Assembly (NCBI GenBank): GCA_047528285.1
Contig: CP180022.1
Span: 248,001 to 312,000, forward strand
Direction of reading: 5' to 3'
DNA from: G047528285 sp047528285
GTDB lineage: Bacteria > Pseudomonadota > Gammaproteobacteria > Enterobacterales > Enterobacteriaceae
Length of the DNA stretch: 64,000 nt
Under the pieces are notes generated by a model that ran no database searches, was not told where the DNA came from, and saw only the letters and a program-made list of their open reading frames with translations. A program made the position numbers and the translations under genes. Shown in pieces: positions 32,343 through 45,148 of this stretch; positions within the stretch are counted from its first letter, which is position 1; each line of letters starts with the position of its first letter.

Positions 32343-33539
32343 TTATTTACTGTAATCGTGGCACACTATACGCAGAAGTAGGTAGCCCAGTAGTGCAGCT
32401 GTAATAGAGCCATATAGAATACCAAGTTTTGCCATAAGGATCTGTGACGAATCCTCCTGATTTTGGAACGCTAAATTCGCTATAAAGATCGACATAGTGA
32501 ATCCAATTCCGCATAACACGGAAGCGGAAGCAATATGGCGAAAATCGATACCGATTGGTAATCGTGCTAATTTTAATTTTAGTGCCGCTACGGTAAAAAG
32601 CAATACCCCAAGGGGTTTACCCACCACTAACCCTACAGCGATTCCCAACGTCATCAAGAATGTTGACGATATCAAATACCGTTCCTGCACTAGCCCCCAT
32701 CGCATGTCGATACCTGCGTTAGCAAAGGCAAACAGTGGTAAAATTAGATACCCCACCCACGGTTGAAGCCTACGCGCGAGTATACGAGCCGGTGAAACGC
32801 CGGTTTTTGATAGCGTACACGGAATTACCCCCCCCACTATCACACCAGCTAGTGTCGCATGTATACCTGAAAGTAGGATGAACACCCACAGTACCATTCC
32901 TAGAGACAGGTAAAGCGCGATAGATTTAACGTTGATGCGATTCATCAGAATCATCACCATTACAACCCCTCCAGCCAAAACTAGTAATAGCGGATTCAAC
33001 CCAATATTATAGAACAAGGCGATGATTATTATCGCACCTAGATCATCAATAATAGCTAATGCCAGAAGAAAAACTTTTAAACTATCTGGCACCTGTCTTC
33101 CCAGTAAGGCTAGTACGCCTAACGCAAATGCAATATCAGTGGCGGCCGGAATAGCCCATCCGGCATGCACTGAAGGTACATTTGCGGTAATAAGACCATA
33201 AATCACTGAAGGTGCTACCATCCCCCCCAGCGCAGCAATGGCGGGGAAAGCTGCACGCTCGCGACTATTCAGCGCGCCTTGCAACAATTCGTATTTAACT
33301 TCCAGACCAACGGATAAAAAAAATAGAGTCATCAAACCGTTATTAACAATCGCGAGTACCGTCAGATGCACAGGAATCTCGATGCCAGAGAATAGCATCG
33401 AAGGAAAATAAATAATACTTTCATATAACGCGTTAGCACCACTATTGACCATTACTAGCGCAACAAGCGCGGCAATAAAAAGCAAGACACCAGCAGCGGC
33501 TGGATTGGTCATCATGCTGCGTAAATACGCAGAGAACAT
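32343..33539 (-). CDS. nhaA: Na+/H+ antiporter NhaA
   Basis: NhaA exchanges protons for sodium across the inner membrane. The start is the ATG at 33539 with GAGG upstream, giving 398 residues (E. coli 388). The ion-binding aspartates are D165-D166 in ALAIIDDLGAI, with D135 in PAATDIAFALG. Twelve transmembrane helices are consistent with the hydropathy. The transcriptional activator gene nhaR is missing. It follows dnaJ by 109 bases on the same strand. Confidence 0.96.
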   Translation of the reverse strand: MFSAYLRSMMTNPAAAGVLLFIAALVALVMVNSGANALYESIIYFPSMLFSGIEIPVHLTVLAIVNNGLMTLFFLSVGLEVKYELLQGALNSRERAAFPAIAALGGMVAPSVIYGLITANVPSVHAGWAIPAATDIAFALGVLALLGRQVPDSLKVFLLALAIIDDLGAIIIIALFYNIGLNPLLLVLAGGVVMVMILMNRINVKSIALYLSLGMVLWVFILLSGIHATLAGVIVGGVIPCTLSKTGVSPARILARRLQPWVGYLILPLFAFANAGIDMRWGLVQERYLISSTFLMTLGIAVGLVVGKPLGVLLFTVAALKLKLARLPIGIDFRHIASASVLCGIGFTMSIFIANLAFQNQEDSSQILMAKLGILYGSITAALLGYLLLRIVCHDYSK

Positions 33540-33648
33540 AATAATCCTCAATATCTAAGCAATCCGTAGGTAGGAGATTAGATAAAAATTGCATTTCTTC
33601 CTTAAATTCAGTTATAGCCCAAATTACGGTGCCACACAGAACCCATAT

Positions 33649-34761
33649 TCAATGGGTTAAATCGTCAAAAAACCTTTTTACACCATCAAGGAAAGTTTTC
33701 GAGTAGGGGCTGTTTTGATCACCACTCGGGCCACCAAAGCTCTCATCAAGCTCACGCAACAGCTGCTTCTGACGCTCGTTTAGTTTAGAAGGCGTTTCTA
33801 TCACAACCCGACACAGCAAATCACCTTGAGATCCGCCTCGTGCCGATTTAATACCCTTACCCCTCATGCGAAATAATTTACCAGTCTGGGTTTCCATCGG
33901 TACTTTCAATTTAACACGCCCGTCAAGCGTTGGAACTTCGATCTCTCCTCCCAACGCTGCCATGGCATAATTGATCGGTACTTCACAATAAAGATTATTC
34001 TCTTCTCGTTCAAAGATATGATGTTTACGCACTTGGATCTGTACATATAGATCTCCTGCGTTCACCCCAGCTTCGCCAACTTCACCCTCGCCAGACAAGC
34101 GAATACGATCGCCAGTATCTACGCCTGCCGGAATCTTCACTGATAATGTTTTTGATTTTTCTACACGGCCATGTCCGTGGCATTTTATACAGGGATCTTT
34201 GATAATCTTACCCTGTCCTTGGCAAGTGGGACACGTTTGCTGCACGGAGAAGAACCCTTGCCGCATTTGCACCTGCCCCTGACCATGACAAGTTGGGCAA
34301 GTCGTCGCCGTACTTCCTGGCTTAGAACCTCTACCGTGACAAATAGCGCAGACTTCCAGTGTTGGAATGCAAATTTCGCGAGTTACGCCGCGCACTGTTT
34401 CCTCAAGAGAAAGCTCCATGTTATAGCGTAAATCCACGCCGCGACTGGCGCGTTGACGCCGCCCTTTACCAAAAATATCGCCGAAAACATCACCGAAAAT
34501 ATCGCTAAAATCTGCCCCGTTACCCATACCTCCCTGTTCAACGGCTTCATGGCGATATTGATCGTAGGCAACGCGTTTGTTTGCATCAACCAGCACTTCA
34601 TAGGCTTCTTTAATTTCTTTGAATTTCGTTTCAGCTTCGGCATTTCCTGGATTGCGATCCGGGTGGAATTTCATTGCAAGGCGCTTATAGGCTTTTTTGA
34701 TTTCACGCTCTTCTGCATCCCGAGAAACACCTAAAATCTCGTAGTAATCTGATTTCGCCAT
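33649..34761 (-). CDS. dnaJ: Co-chaperone DnaJ
   Basis: DnaJ delivers unfolded proteins to DnaK and triggers ATP hydrolysis. The J domain has the HPD motif (KFHPDRNPG) near residues 32-35, then a Gly/Phe-rich segment, then four CxxCxGxG zinc repeats ([32 protein letters not shown]). It is 370 residues (E. coli 376). It follows dnaK by 142 bases and shares its heat-shock promoter. Confidence 0.98.
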   Translation of the reverse strand: MAKSDYYEILGVSRDAEEREIKKAYKRLAMKFHPDRNPGNAEAETKFKEIKEAYEVLVDANKRVAYDQYRHEAVEQGGMGNGADFSDIFGDVFGDIFGKGRRQRASRGVDLRYNMELSLEETVRGVTREICIPTLEVCAICHGRGSKPGSTATTCPTCHGQGQVQMRQGFFSVQQTCPTCQGQGKIIKDPCIKCHGHGRVEKSKTLSVKIPAGVDTGDRIRLSGEGEVGEAGVNAGDLYVQIQVRKHHIFEREENNLYCEVPINYAMAALGGEIEVPTLDGRVKLKVPMETQTGKLFRMRGKGIKSARGGSQGDLLCRVVIETPSKLNERQKQLLRELDESFGGPSGDQNSPYSKTFLDGVKRFFDDLTH

Positions 34762-34903
34762 TTGTTGTATCTTCCTACCCTCAACATCCCTGGAACAGAC
34801 GCAGCCTTACCTCTCTTGCCTCTGTATTGACAGAAAAAAGCAACACGGGTTTGTGCACATTCTTCTCTTCCCGTAGCTACTAAACATATCCAATCAGGGG
34901 TAA

Positions 34904-36802
34904 TTATTTTTTATCTTTAACTTCTTCAAACTCAGCATCAACTACATTATCATCCGCTTTGGCATTGTCTTTACCAGCCGTTTGAGCCTTCTGCTGAGCC
35001 ATTTCAAATAATTTTCCGGATACCTGGATCAACACTTGCATTTTTGCTTCGATATCTGTTTTATCCTCACCTTTCAGTACAATATCCAGATTTTTTAAAG
35101 CTTCCTCAATAGCTGTCTTATCGTCCGGTGGTAATTTATCATTCGTCTCTTCCAGCTGTTTACGAGTACTATGCAGCAAATGATCTGCCTGATTACGTAT
35201 CTGAATCAGTTCTTCAAACTTGCGGTCGGATTCAGCGTTCGCTTCTGCTTCTTGAACCATCTTCTGAATTTCTCCCTCGTTCAAACCTGAGGAAGCTTTG
35301 ATGGTAATCTTCTGTTCACGTCCACTGTTTTTGTCTTTGGCAGAGACATGCAGAATACCATCTGCGTCAATATCGAACGTTACTTCAATCTGAGGCATGC
35401 CGCGCATACCCGGGGCAATTCCATCCAAGTTGAACTGACCTAGGGATTTATTATCGTTTGCACGCTTCCGTTCACCCTGAAGTACATGTATAGTCACGGA
35501 GGATTGGTTATCTTCCGCGGTTGAGAATACCTGACTGTGCTTAGTTGGAATTGTGGTGTTCTTAGTAATCAGTGGCGTCATCACGCCGCCCATTGTTTCG
35601 ATCCCCAATGACAACGGTGTAACATCTAATAATAGCACATCTTTCACATCACCTGTCAGTACACCGCCCTGAACTGCAGCACCAATTGCTACTGCTTCAT
35701 CCGGATTAACATCTTTACGTGGCTCTTTGCCGAAGAAATCGGTGACTTTTTTCTGCACAAGGGGCATACGAGTTTGCCCTCCAACCAAGATAACATCTTT
35801 GATATCAGAACCAGATAGACCCGCATCCTTCAACGCTACTTTCAGCGGATCAAGAGTACGATTGACTAGTTCTTCTACCAGCGATTCTAGTTTTGCACGA
35901 GTCACTTTCAAATTCATATGCTTTGGACCAGAACCATCTGCCGTGATGTACGGCAAGTTAACGTCAGTCTGCTGCGAAGAGGACAGTTCAATCTTGGCTG
36001 TTTCTGCGGCATCTTTCAAACGCTGCATAGCTAAGGGATCATTGCGCAGATCGATTCCTTGATCTTTCTTGAATGCATCTACTAAATAGTTAATCAGTCG
36101 GCTATCGAAGTCTTCACCACCCAAATGGGTGTCGCCGTTAGTTGCCAGGACTTCAAAGGTTTTTTCACCATCAACATCATCGATTTCAATAATCGAAATA
36201 TCGAATGTTCCTCCGCCCAAGTCATAAACAGCAATGGTACGATTGCCGGTTTCTTTGTCTAGACCATAAGCTAAGGCAGCCGCGGTTGGTTCGTTAATGA
36301 TACGTTTAACATCTAGACCGGCGATACGACCAGCATCTTTAGTTGCCTGCCTCTGTGTATCGTTAAAATAGGCGGGTACGGTGATGACCGCTTCAGTGAC
36401 CGTTTCCCCTAGGTAGGTTTCCACGGTTTTTTTCATCTTTTTCAGGATTTCAGCGGAAATTTGCGGCGGCGCCATTTTCTGACCTTTTACTTCTAACCAA
36501 GCATCACCGTTATCTGCAGCAATGATTTTATACGGCATAATACTAACATCGCGCTGTACTGCTTCATCATGAAAACGACGGCCAATCAACCGTTTGATCG
36601 CAAACAATGTATTCTTTGGATTAGTAACGGACTGACGTTTAGCCGGTTGGCCTACCAGAATTTCACCATCCTGCGTATAGGCAATGATTGAAGGAGTTGT
36701 ACGATCACCTTCGCTATTTTCAAGTACGCGAGGTTTACTGCCTTCGATAATTGCGATGCAGGAATTGGTCGTACCCAAGTCGATACCAATGATTCTACCC
36801 AT
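34904..36802 (-). CDS. dnaK: Molecular chaperone DnaK (Hsp70)
   Basis: The ATPase domain begins [14 protein letters not shown], with [11 protein letters not shown] and the linker region [14 protein letters not shown], followed by the substrate domain and the C-terminal EEVKDKK. It is 632 residues (E. coli 638). A GGAG ribosome binding site precedes the ATG at 36802. High chaperone supply is typical of symbionts with slightly unstable proteins. Confidence 0.98.
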   Translation of the reverse strand: MGRIIGIDLGTTNSCIAIIEGSKPRVLENSEGDRTTPSIIAYTQDGEILVGQPAKRQSVTNPKNTLFAIKRLIGRRFHDEAVQRDVSIMPYKIIAADNGDAWLEVKGQKMAPPQISAEILKKMKKTVETYLGETVTEAVITVPAYFNDTQRQATKDAGRIAGLDVKRIINEPTAAALAYGLDKETGNRTIAVYDLGGGTFDISIIEIDDVDGEKTFEVLATNGDTHLGGEDFDSRLINYLVDAFKKDQGIDLRNDPLAMQRLKDAAETAKIELSSSQQTDVNLPYITADGSGPKHMNLKVTRAKLESLVEELVNRTLDPLKVALKDAGLSGSDIKDVILVGGQTRMPLVQKKVTDFFGKEPRKDVNPDEAVAIGAAVQGGVLTGDVKDVLLLDVTPLSLGIETMGGVMTPLITKNTTIPTKHSQVFSTAEDNQSSVTIHVLQGERKRANDNKSLGQFNLDGIAPGMRGMPQIEVTFDIDADGILHVSAKDKNSGREQKITIKASSGLNEGEIQKMVQEAEANAESDRKFEELIQIRNQADHLLHSTRKQLEETNDKLPPDDKTAIEEALKNLDIVLKGEDKTDIEAKMQVLIQVSGKLFEMAQQKAQTAGKDNAKADDNVVDAEFEEVKDKK

Positions 36803-36926
36803 CTAAACATCTCCACTAAAAGTTTAATTTTGTTGTGGTCGTTAACCTGATATGCGGCTTTTAAAAAAAAAATCAAGTTTTATCACCCGTTAATTTCGCA
36901 GATGCCACAATGTTATGATTCAAGTC

Positions 36927-36958
36927 AGATGGGGTCATGCCTCTCTGCATCAAGGGGG
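36927..36958 (-). promoter_or_regulatory. Sigma-32 heat-shock promoter of dnaK
   Basis: On the minus strand CCCCCTTGATG (-35, core at 36949-36954) is followed after 14 bases by CCCCATCT (-10, 36927-36934). This fits the sigma-32 consensus and closely resembles the E. coli dnaK P1 promoter. Confidence 0.88.
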
Positions 36959-39354
36959 AGTAGCAAAAAAAATCATACGTATACGTTAATACCCGTCGTG
37001 GCACGTATATTCTTCCGCTACCAATACCTATCGAATGTTGGTTACTTAACAAAGTTAAAATGATGTATTTTTTTTCATTCACTCGCTAGGCTTAATATTT
37101 AATTTTTCTGTTTATTCTATTTGTTTATTGTCTTTAAGAGACATAGTGTTATTTTCTAATTAAAATAAATCCTCAGGTTTTTTGATAATGATTAAAATCA
37201 ATATACCATCCAATGACCTTATAATACATTACTTTTAATTTTAAAAATCATATACTTTTGCAAAGAAAGTTGTTTGATAGAGATACCTAAAATTAAATTA
37301 TTAACTTCTATATGCTTGGTGTCTTTTGTTGCTGCGATGACTCATTGTCCTCCAACAAGATTTTATAAATAAACCATCCATTTTTCATGTAGAACACTAT
37401 GCTAATTTTACTAAATAGCATTAATGATTTCTGTGATCTTTGTACATTTTTTCTAAAAAATTGAATAAACTTGTTTTATTATGCGATTTTAACCTATTAT
37501 AGCCAATATAATATAATCTGTTTACCGCGCGTAAAATTATTGTTAGTTTACTTCAGAGTAGATAACTATTTTAATGTTAAACGCTATACGATTGTGTCAA
37601 ATAAATATGAACTGATAATACGTCCCATCCGCTAGGGACGACCTGTTTAGGCGATGTAAATACTATTCAGTATTTCTAATAGCATTATTCTATTGTAATG
37701 TTTGTATACATCATCATCGCTCATTATAAACTCATACATGATATTTATCTAGAGTCTGACACCACCATGCAGGGCAGTGAACAATGAAATTGTTTTTATC
37801 TAGTAAGCAATATTATTTAACAATTAGATCACATCCATCATCTCGGTAACTTATCAATATTGCTTTCCATTTCGCAGTAGAGATCCAGCAACTTTAATTT
37901 TCCTCTTCCAAAAAACATCATTCTAATCATGCGTATTATGAGCATCGTTATCTAAACACTTTAATGATTTTTCGATGGGATTTGCTTAATTAAATTTGGC
38001 TAAAATTTCTGCATCAGTTAATCTGTAAAATGATAAATCGGCATAAATTATTGCATCCGGTGTACTATCTGTTTCTAAATGGAATTGCGCTATATTCGGT
38101 GTTTGTGTCGACCGCTCTTCACTGCCGAATTTTCCATTTACCTTCACAAAAAACTTTCAGGCTGTTGCCATAAATGACTCAAAAATAATCATTTTAGCAC
38201 GTTTTAGTATTGTTATTTTGATGTTAATTATCTTGGCGCGCATGCTAAATAAGAAATAGTCCAGATAATTCCCCTGACACTTCTATTAGATTAAACTAAA
38301 TTAGTTTTAGAATAGAAAAACCCTCTAAAACTTTAAGAATAAGCTACAATACCCGATTCATTATCAAACATGTTGTCATGTCACCATTCTGTATGGAGGT
38401 ACCCTCTCTGAAAGAGCGTTCATTAGAAATTTACTTTCTTCATCTATACGAAATGACTAATTCTTATGGTTATACAGTTTGACCATTAAAAAACCACGCT
38501 GCTTTAGAGATTTTTGATGAGTAGACTAGTATCTAATTTTAAAATTTTGACTTAGCATGGAAAGTTGAGAATAAAAGGATAGTGATAATCTAATCTGACA
38601 ATAACCCAATGAACAGACATCACAAGATTTATTATGAAATTAGCATAATACTTTACATGACAAACACATAGTCCGTTTATAGAATACTTCTATCTTCAAT
38701 AAATCTTTTTATAAACAAAAATATACCTGACAGGTATAATTATATTAATTTATGTTATTTCAGTAAATATTTTATTTGTGAAACTATTTCTTTTCAAAAA
38801 AAGAAATGATGCATAATTAATCATTGGATCCTATTATGACTTTCTTCATTTTTATTAAAAATTCAAGTCGCTGTCAGAAATCTAAGTCATAATCAATATA
38901 ATAAGTAGTTCCATTCCGATGAGAGATCTGGAAGGCGAAAAAATACCTTAATGGATGGGCGGCGCCTATAAGTGGAAACCATATTTCACTGTGTAACCTG
39001 TAAAAAATATCCAAAAATCATCATATTTAAAGAAGCTGTGCTTATCCTAGCTGTAACTCGCTGCAAGACTCTTCAAAGGAGATAATAAAACAATCATACG
39101 TAAATCAAATTATTTTTATTGAACCTGTCAATGCATTTCACTGTGGATAGGACTGAAGATTAATTTGCGCTAACATATCCTATTTTTCCTATTTTAGATT
39201 TTTCTGATAAATAATGTTTTCAGAATGATCGCATTTAAAATAATAGTTTTTGACCTCCAATCTCTAAAAAGAGAAGTTATATTCACTTTTAAGATACCCA
39301 GAATAGGTGCCAATACATACTCTTCTTCTCGGCATCGAGAAAGTGCTTAGGCGT
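36959..39354. other. Desert between dnaK and folE
   Basis: No gene or relic could be recognised on either strand. A hairpin with GC-rich arms CGTCCC/GGGACG at 37621-37640 stands out from the AT-rich background. Confidence 0.6.
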
Positions 39355-39385
39355 AAAAAGCGCACATCTCTTCTGAAAAGTGCGC
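39355..39385 (-). terminator. Rho-independent terminator of folE
   Basis: Arms GCGCAC (39380-39385) and GTGCGC (39360-39365) are followed by TTTTT on the minus strand, 32 bases past the folE stop. Confidence 0.75.
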
Positions 39386-39416
39386 CGTCTAAAATGGATT
39401 AATAACAAATTAATCG

Positions 39417-40082
39417 TTATGATGTATGGCAAATACGCAAGAATTCCTGACGAGTATTTTTGCTTGATTTGAATAGTCCACCTAGTGACGTGGTGGTTGT
39501 GGTGCTAGTAGCATCTCGGATTCCACGTGCCTTGACACAATAATGCATAGCATCTATGGATATTGCCACATTATGGGTACCAAGAAGCGTTTGTAGCGCA
39601 AGCAAAATCTGCTGCGTTAGGCGTTCTTGTACTTGCATCCGCCGGGAAAAAAATTGAACAATACGGTTAATTTTTGACAATCCGATAAGACAGTCTTTTG
39701 GTATATAAGACACTGTCGCTTGACCGTCTATAATAACGAAATGATGTTCACATGTGCTGGTCACCGTAATATTTCGCACCGTGACCATTTCATTCATCCT
39801 CATCTTATTTTTGATAACCGTAATTTTTGGAAAATTGGCATAATCCAGACCAGCAAAAATTTCTTCCACGTACATTTTAGCAATTCTAGTCGATGTATCT
39901 GCCAGACTATCATCAGACACATCAAGGTTGAGTAACATCATAATTTTTGTCATATGCTCGGCAATAAGACGTTTACGTACTTCGTTATCCAGTACTTCGC
40001 CCTTCCGCGGTGTTTCCAGTCCACGGGCCTGTAAAGCCTCGCATACTAACGATGCTTCTTTTGTCAGCATTACCATATTCAT
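39417..40082 (-). CDS. folE: GTP cyclohydrolase I FolE
   Basis: FolE opens GTP to dihydroneopterin triphosphate, the first step to folate. I choose the ATG at 40082 because GGAG lies five bases before it, giving 221 residues (E. coli 222). The zinc site is visible as C111 with HH in TSTCEHHF and the later MHYCVKARG cysteine. The [11 protein letters not shown]-terminal block is complete. The gene stands alone with its own terminator in a desert, so it must carry its own promoter, which I could not define. Confidence 0.96.
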   Translation of the reverse strand: MNMVMLTKEASLVCEALQARGLETPRKGEVLDNEVRKRLIAEHMTKIMMLLNLDVSDDSLADTSTRIAKMYVEEIFAGLDYANFPKITVIKNKMRMNEMVTVRNITVTSTCEHHFVIIDGQATVSYIPKDCLIGLSKINRIVQFFSRRMQVQERLTQQILLALQTLLGTHNVAISIDAMHYCVKARGIRDATSTTTTTSLGGLFKSSKNTRQEFLRICHTS

Positions 40083-42064
40083 TATTTCTCCAGCAGGCGA
40101 TTTTCTTCTACGAGGCATTGCCGCAGAATGGATAACACTCTAGTGGAGTGCGCGGGGATAATCTAGTCAATGTGTTAGATGATAGATCAAGTGTAACAAG
40201 TTAATCATCCATGCAACTTTGTTAAATAAATCGAATTTCTATAATGGATTCCTTGATTTCCTAAAAATTTAATTTATTTAAAAAAAACCATATGCCAACG
40301 ATAAATAGAAAGCATACTATAAACAACCATCTAGAAATGAATAGAGCGACACATACAATCTGTCTATGCCGCTTGATAACTTATCAAAATTATTGATGCG
40401 AAAAATTTATCAAATTAAATTAATCAGATTCTTACCGAAAAAAAGCATTAAAGTGTTAAATGACGATTATTGTCGTACACGTAACTCTGGTGATCCTTTG
40501 CTAAAGAAGAAAATAAATCCAAAAATTTTTATTGCGAAGTAGTACGCACTATTGCAGAGATTAATCAAAAAAGTAGTTATCATCAGCACTTAGTGGATGA
40601 AATCTCATCTTTCTATTCAACACGATTTTTAGCGGCTATCTGAATCCGGATAAATGTGATGTGCAAATCAGTCACTCGATGATCCTAAATCAATGTGCTT
40701 AAACGAATGACGCTGTAGGTATTTTAAATGACATTCACAGCGAAGCTCACAAACACCACTCTAGAACATATTTATAACCGTTTCTTTGATTTATTCAAAA
40801 AAAAGTCATACACCACTATAATTTATCGTTAATCATCTTATATCAAATATCCATTGCATCCCATTCCATTTTTTACTGAAAAAATAAAATTAATATTCGC
40901 ATAATATATTTTCAATATAAACATACATATATAATTAAAATTTTTAATCACGCTCACAAATCAATATAGCTTCTTTGAGCTAAATGGTAATAAATATAAA
41001 AATAATTTGATTGGCCAATTTATCCTACCGAAAATTAATAAAACTAAAATTAAGCACATGCTTCATTTATTGATATTGGTGGAAAATTTACAAGATGTTA
41101 ATCATTCCTTTCTATTTTTATGGAAAATTTAATGATATCATAAAAATATTGAAGCAAAACATTCTTCTTCAGGTTAAGTAATAATGATGGATAGTCATCT
41201 ACCTTTCATTATTATCATATATTGGGCTAATTCTTAAGAACTAATAGTTTTACAAATAAGATCCTTGATATAAACACATAAATTTAAATTATTCCGACTC
41301 TATCTGTTCTGCATTAATATATTATTGATTTATATGGTTTTTGTTTATTTCCTCATTTCCAAAAAATAAGAAGTTGTGCGTTTCCTTACATAATATCTAT
41401 TGTCTAAAAATAGACAAAGAAAGTGGTCTTTTTGTGATGCAAATTAAACATTTGTTATTTGCTTTACAGGAGATAATGAGTTCGTGGTAAAAACTTTTCT
41501 ATTCGCAACTTATTTTGCATAACTTTTTATAATACATCAAAATATTTTTTAGAGTTAATTCCTATTACTTGTCACTTCTGTAATATATCTCTGCATCCAA
41601 GAATAATTTATTACCATATCAAAGATAATTTTATAAATCCCGATAAATATTTAATAGAAACATAAAACTAAACTGCTTATAAATACTAATTAAAACAGAG
41701 AAAACAATAAATTCCTGATAACGAATAATCATTATTCTAAATACCATTAATTTTACTAAAATTATGAGAAAAATAACATCAATATTTCATATCATAATAC
41801 ATTTGAAAATGCAAAATATACCTAATTAACAAATCAAAATTATAATCATAGTAGAAATAAATCTTCCGATATCATGTGCAAGTACATGATACGTATACAT
41901 AACATCAGATACTGATATTCCATATTTTTAAAAACTGCAATTAGATGCTACATAGTCTCTATTTTAATAAAAAGTGGCTAATTTTTTATAAGTAAACAAA
42001 GTTAGTTTTTATTTCTACTTGCGTGTTATAATTCATCAAAACAGACCAAAGAATCACCTAGGAA
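40083..42064. other. Desert between folE and aspC
   Basis: No gene is supported. The stretch is extremely AT-rich and shows no recognisable relic. No clear terminator follows aspC. Confidence 0.6.
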
Positions 42065-43255
42065 TTACAGAACCAATAGGATTGCTTCACACAAGGAGTC
42101 CATGTTATTTAGCGTCATCCCGGCCACGTTAATACGTCCAGAATTCACTACATATATCCCTGATTTATCACGCAGTTTTAACACCTGCTCTTGATTTAGT
42201 CCACTAAAGGAGAACATACCGTTTTGCCGGTTGATAAAGCTAAAATCCTGGCGGGCACCTTTAGCCAGAAGTGTATTGACGAACAGCTGGCGCATACGTT
42301 TAATCCGTTCGCGCATATCGCTTAATTCTTGCTCCCACATAGTTCGCAATTCCTTGTCAGAAAAAATGGTAGCAACAACAGCAGCGCCGTGTGCAGGTGG
42401 GTTTGAGTAATTAGCCCGAATTATAGCCTTCATCTGGCTAAAGGCGCGATCGGCAATCACACCGTCGCGGGCTATTAGTGTGCAGGCGCCGACACGTTCA
42501 TTATATAAACCAAAATTTTTTGAATAAGAGTTGCATACTATAAGCTCTTGATTCATTTTACAAAAAATTCGCAAACCTACAGCATCTTCTTCTAAACTAC
42601 AAGCAAACCCCTGATAAGAAAAATCGAACAGTGGTAACCAACCCTGACGAGCGGATATATTCGCTAGTTCCCACCATTGTTGTTCTGTAGGATCAATGCC
42701 AGTGGGATTGTGGCAACAACCGTGAAATAATACGACATCGCCGCTCCGAGCTTTGCTCAGGCTTGCCTTCATTGCCGAAAAATCGAGTGAATGCCTAATA
42801 GCGTCATAGTAGACGTAATTGCAAACCTCAAGTCTCGCAGCACTGAAAATATTTTTATGATTTGGCCAAGTTGGGGTGCTTACCCAAACACAACGGGCGG
42901 TGGTATTCTGCGCTAGAAAGTCCGCAGCAACACGGAGAGCACCAGTTCCACCAGGAGTTTGCGCACTGCGCGCTCTCGCGCAGGCAATAATAGCACTGTC
43001 AGCCCCGAGTAAAAGACGCTGCGTGCCTTCTGCAAAGGCTGCGATGCCGTCAATACTGAGATATTTTTTGCTAGTCTCATTTTCTAGAATACGTAATTCA
43101 GCTTTTTTTACACTGATCAATACCGGAGTTTTACCACTTTCATCCTTATAGACACCAATACCAAGATTAATTTTATTCGGACGCTTATCAAAGCAAAAAA
43201 CATCCATAAGGCCTAGAATCGGGTCTGCCGGAGCGACCGAGATAGATTCAAACAT
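42065..43255 (-). CDS. aspC: Aspartate aminotransferase AspC
   Basis: AspC is the PLP enzyme interconverting aspartate and glutamate, and it can also transaminate aromatic amino acids. The ATG at 43255 gives 396 residues, the E. coli length; an upstream TTG frame adds five residues and is less likely. The PLP lysine lies in [15 protein letters not shown], and SGRINVAG carries the carboxylate-binding arginine. AspC rather than TyrB is suggested by closer match at the N terminus ([15 protein letters not shown]). Confidence 0.95.
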   Translation of the reverse strand: MFESISVAPADPILGLMDVFCFDKRPNKINLGIGVYKDESGKTPVLISVKKAELRILENETSKKYLSIDGIAAFAEGTQRLLLGADSAIIACARARSAQTPGGTGALRVAADFLAQNTTARCVWVSTPTWPNHKNIFSAARLEVCNYVYYDAIRHSLDFSAMKASLSKARSGDVVLFHGCCHNPTGIDPTEQQWWELANISARQGWLPLFDFSYQGFACSLEEDAVGLRIFCKMNQELIVCNSYSKNFGLYNERVGACTLIARDGVIADRAFSQMKAIIRANYSNPPAHGAAVVATIFSDKELRTMWEQELSDMRERIKRMRQLFVNTLLAKGARQDFSFINRQNGMFSFSGLNQEQVLKLRDKSGIYVVNSGRINVAGMTLNNMDSLCEAILLVL

Positions 43256-45148
43256 AGGAAATATGTCCAACCGTTACAGAGTGAGAAATTGTTATCAGAT
43301 TACAGTTATGAAAGCTCTTTGCCAACCGTTTGACGCACGTTTTTTAGCGAAGTTAAAAAACATATAATATAAACTCTAGCCTTTACTATCTTAATTTTTA
43401 CATTGAGATTATTAAAGTAGAATAAAAATTCATAAACCAGATCTAAATCCATAGTATTTCTGCTAATAGTTACTTATTATTCGTCATCAATCTAATTGTT
43501 GATGTAGTCAAAAGATCTATTCTTGCATAAAATACACGATAAACGATTATAGTTTTTAACGATATTAGTGTATCACACAGTGAATCTAAATAATATGTTA
43601 AAAATAAATAGGAGGATGTTAAATTTAATGACATATTTCACATTAAAAATATGTTTCTGTTAATACTCTATATGAAATAGATTATGATATTAGTATTTTT
43701 TATCTTCAAAATCAGATATGAAATCAATCGCTCAATACTGATAGAAATTCAATGGCACTTATATTCTTGCTCGCTCAGAACGAAGTAAAATTTGTGTCAA
43801 AATAAATTATTGATATAAAAACTACACCAGCCAAGATATCGAAAACCAATTTAGATAAGCTCCCATCTGCACAAGGTGGACGGCAGCTGTCAAAATTTTA
43901 ATCTACGTCATTAGAACATAAGAAAAGAAACGGACATATCCAAATATAGCTGGAATTTTTTGCATATAAAATTTTAAAAATTCTACGGTATACACAATAG
44001 TATAGATAAGATATTAATCTTGGTTAGTGTAAAAATAAGATACTTAATTGAGATTTTTCTAACTAATGAGATTTTAAAAAAAATCAGAAGCAACAAAGAG
44101 AAACTAGGGGCTTATCTAGCTAACAATAAACATCACTGTCTTTCATAAAATTTTTATCAGAGCGACCAAATACAAATAAACATTATTTAACCTTTCAGAA
44201 ATATTTATCTCTTACTTGATAAACATAAAATTACCATTAAATATTCTTGATTTTATAATTTTTGTTTTTATAAAAATAGCGCTCAATTAAATTATGATTT
44301 CGATTTATTAATTATCTATAATTTTATATTTTTTAATACATGATTATGGAGAAATTGATATTCTCTACTATTCATTGTAATAAATTTAATAAATTCTATT
44401 ATGATGATTATACGTTAATAGACATTCGATATTATAGTTTTAGTTTTATTTTGTTTATCCAGGAGTTCAATAAAAAGTGATAAAAACCATCATCGATATG
44501 AAATATATCGCCATGGATATAGAAATATCGTACTCATCACATATTAAGCAATACATTGATATTATTCGTATGCATTTAATAAATGCATCAAAAAAAATTA
44601 AAGATATTATAATATCTCATGATAAAGTAATTCTTTTCTATAAAATATCTCTGTATTATGCAGAAAGAGCTCTAACAAAATATCTTAGATTAATGCTTGA
44701 ATAAGTAAACGTAATCCAATTTTTAAATTGAAACTTAATAAATTTATACATACTACAAATTATTAACATTTCAAGTAAATTCGGAATAATTTTCATATAA
44801 CCAAAGACCTAACTAATTTATAAGATCCTGTTAAATACATGGATCATGTATAGTCAACAAAAATAAACAAAGAGAATCGAGAAATATAATTCATATATTA
44901 AAAATTATTTCAATAAAAATAACAAATACATTATAAGATCATTAGGTGATGCAATTGACCATATATAATTGTTAATAAATTTGAGTTACCACAAAATTAA
45001 CTTGTAAACTTAGAATAATTTGAAGATTCTTAATCAGAATGAATTAAATTTAATTTATATATTAACATATTGAATCCATAATTATTTATTACTTTACAAA
45101 ATAACAAATAATATATATATAATAGAAAACTATTCTGAATAACAATTT
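43256..45148. other. Desert between aspC and ydjM
   Basis: Nothing certain is encoded. ompF, the usual upstream neighbour of aspC, was not recognised. A 75-codon GTG frame at 44477-44704 has AGGAG eleven bases upstream, begins MIKTIIDMKYIAMD, and has composition as AT-rich as its flanks; I consider it more likely chance than a gene. Confidence 0.55.

Noticed and set aside
44477..44704. 75-codon GTG frame with AGGAG upstream as a real small gene
   Set aside because: Spacing to the start is long, composition equals the desert, and no family is recognised; kept only as a note.
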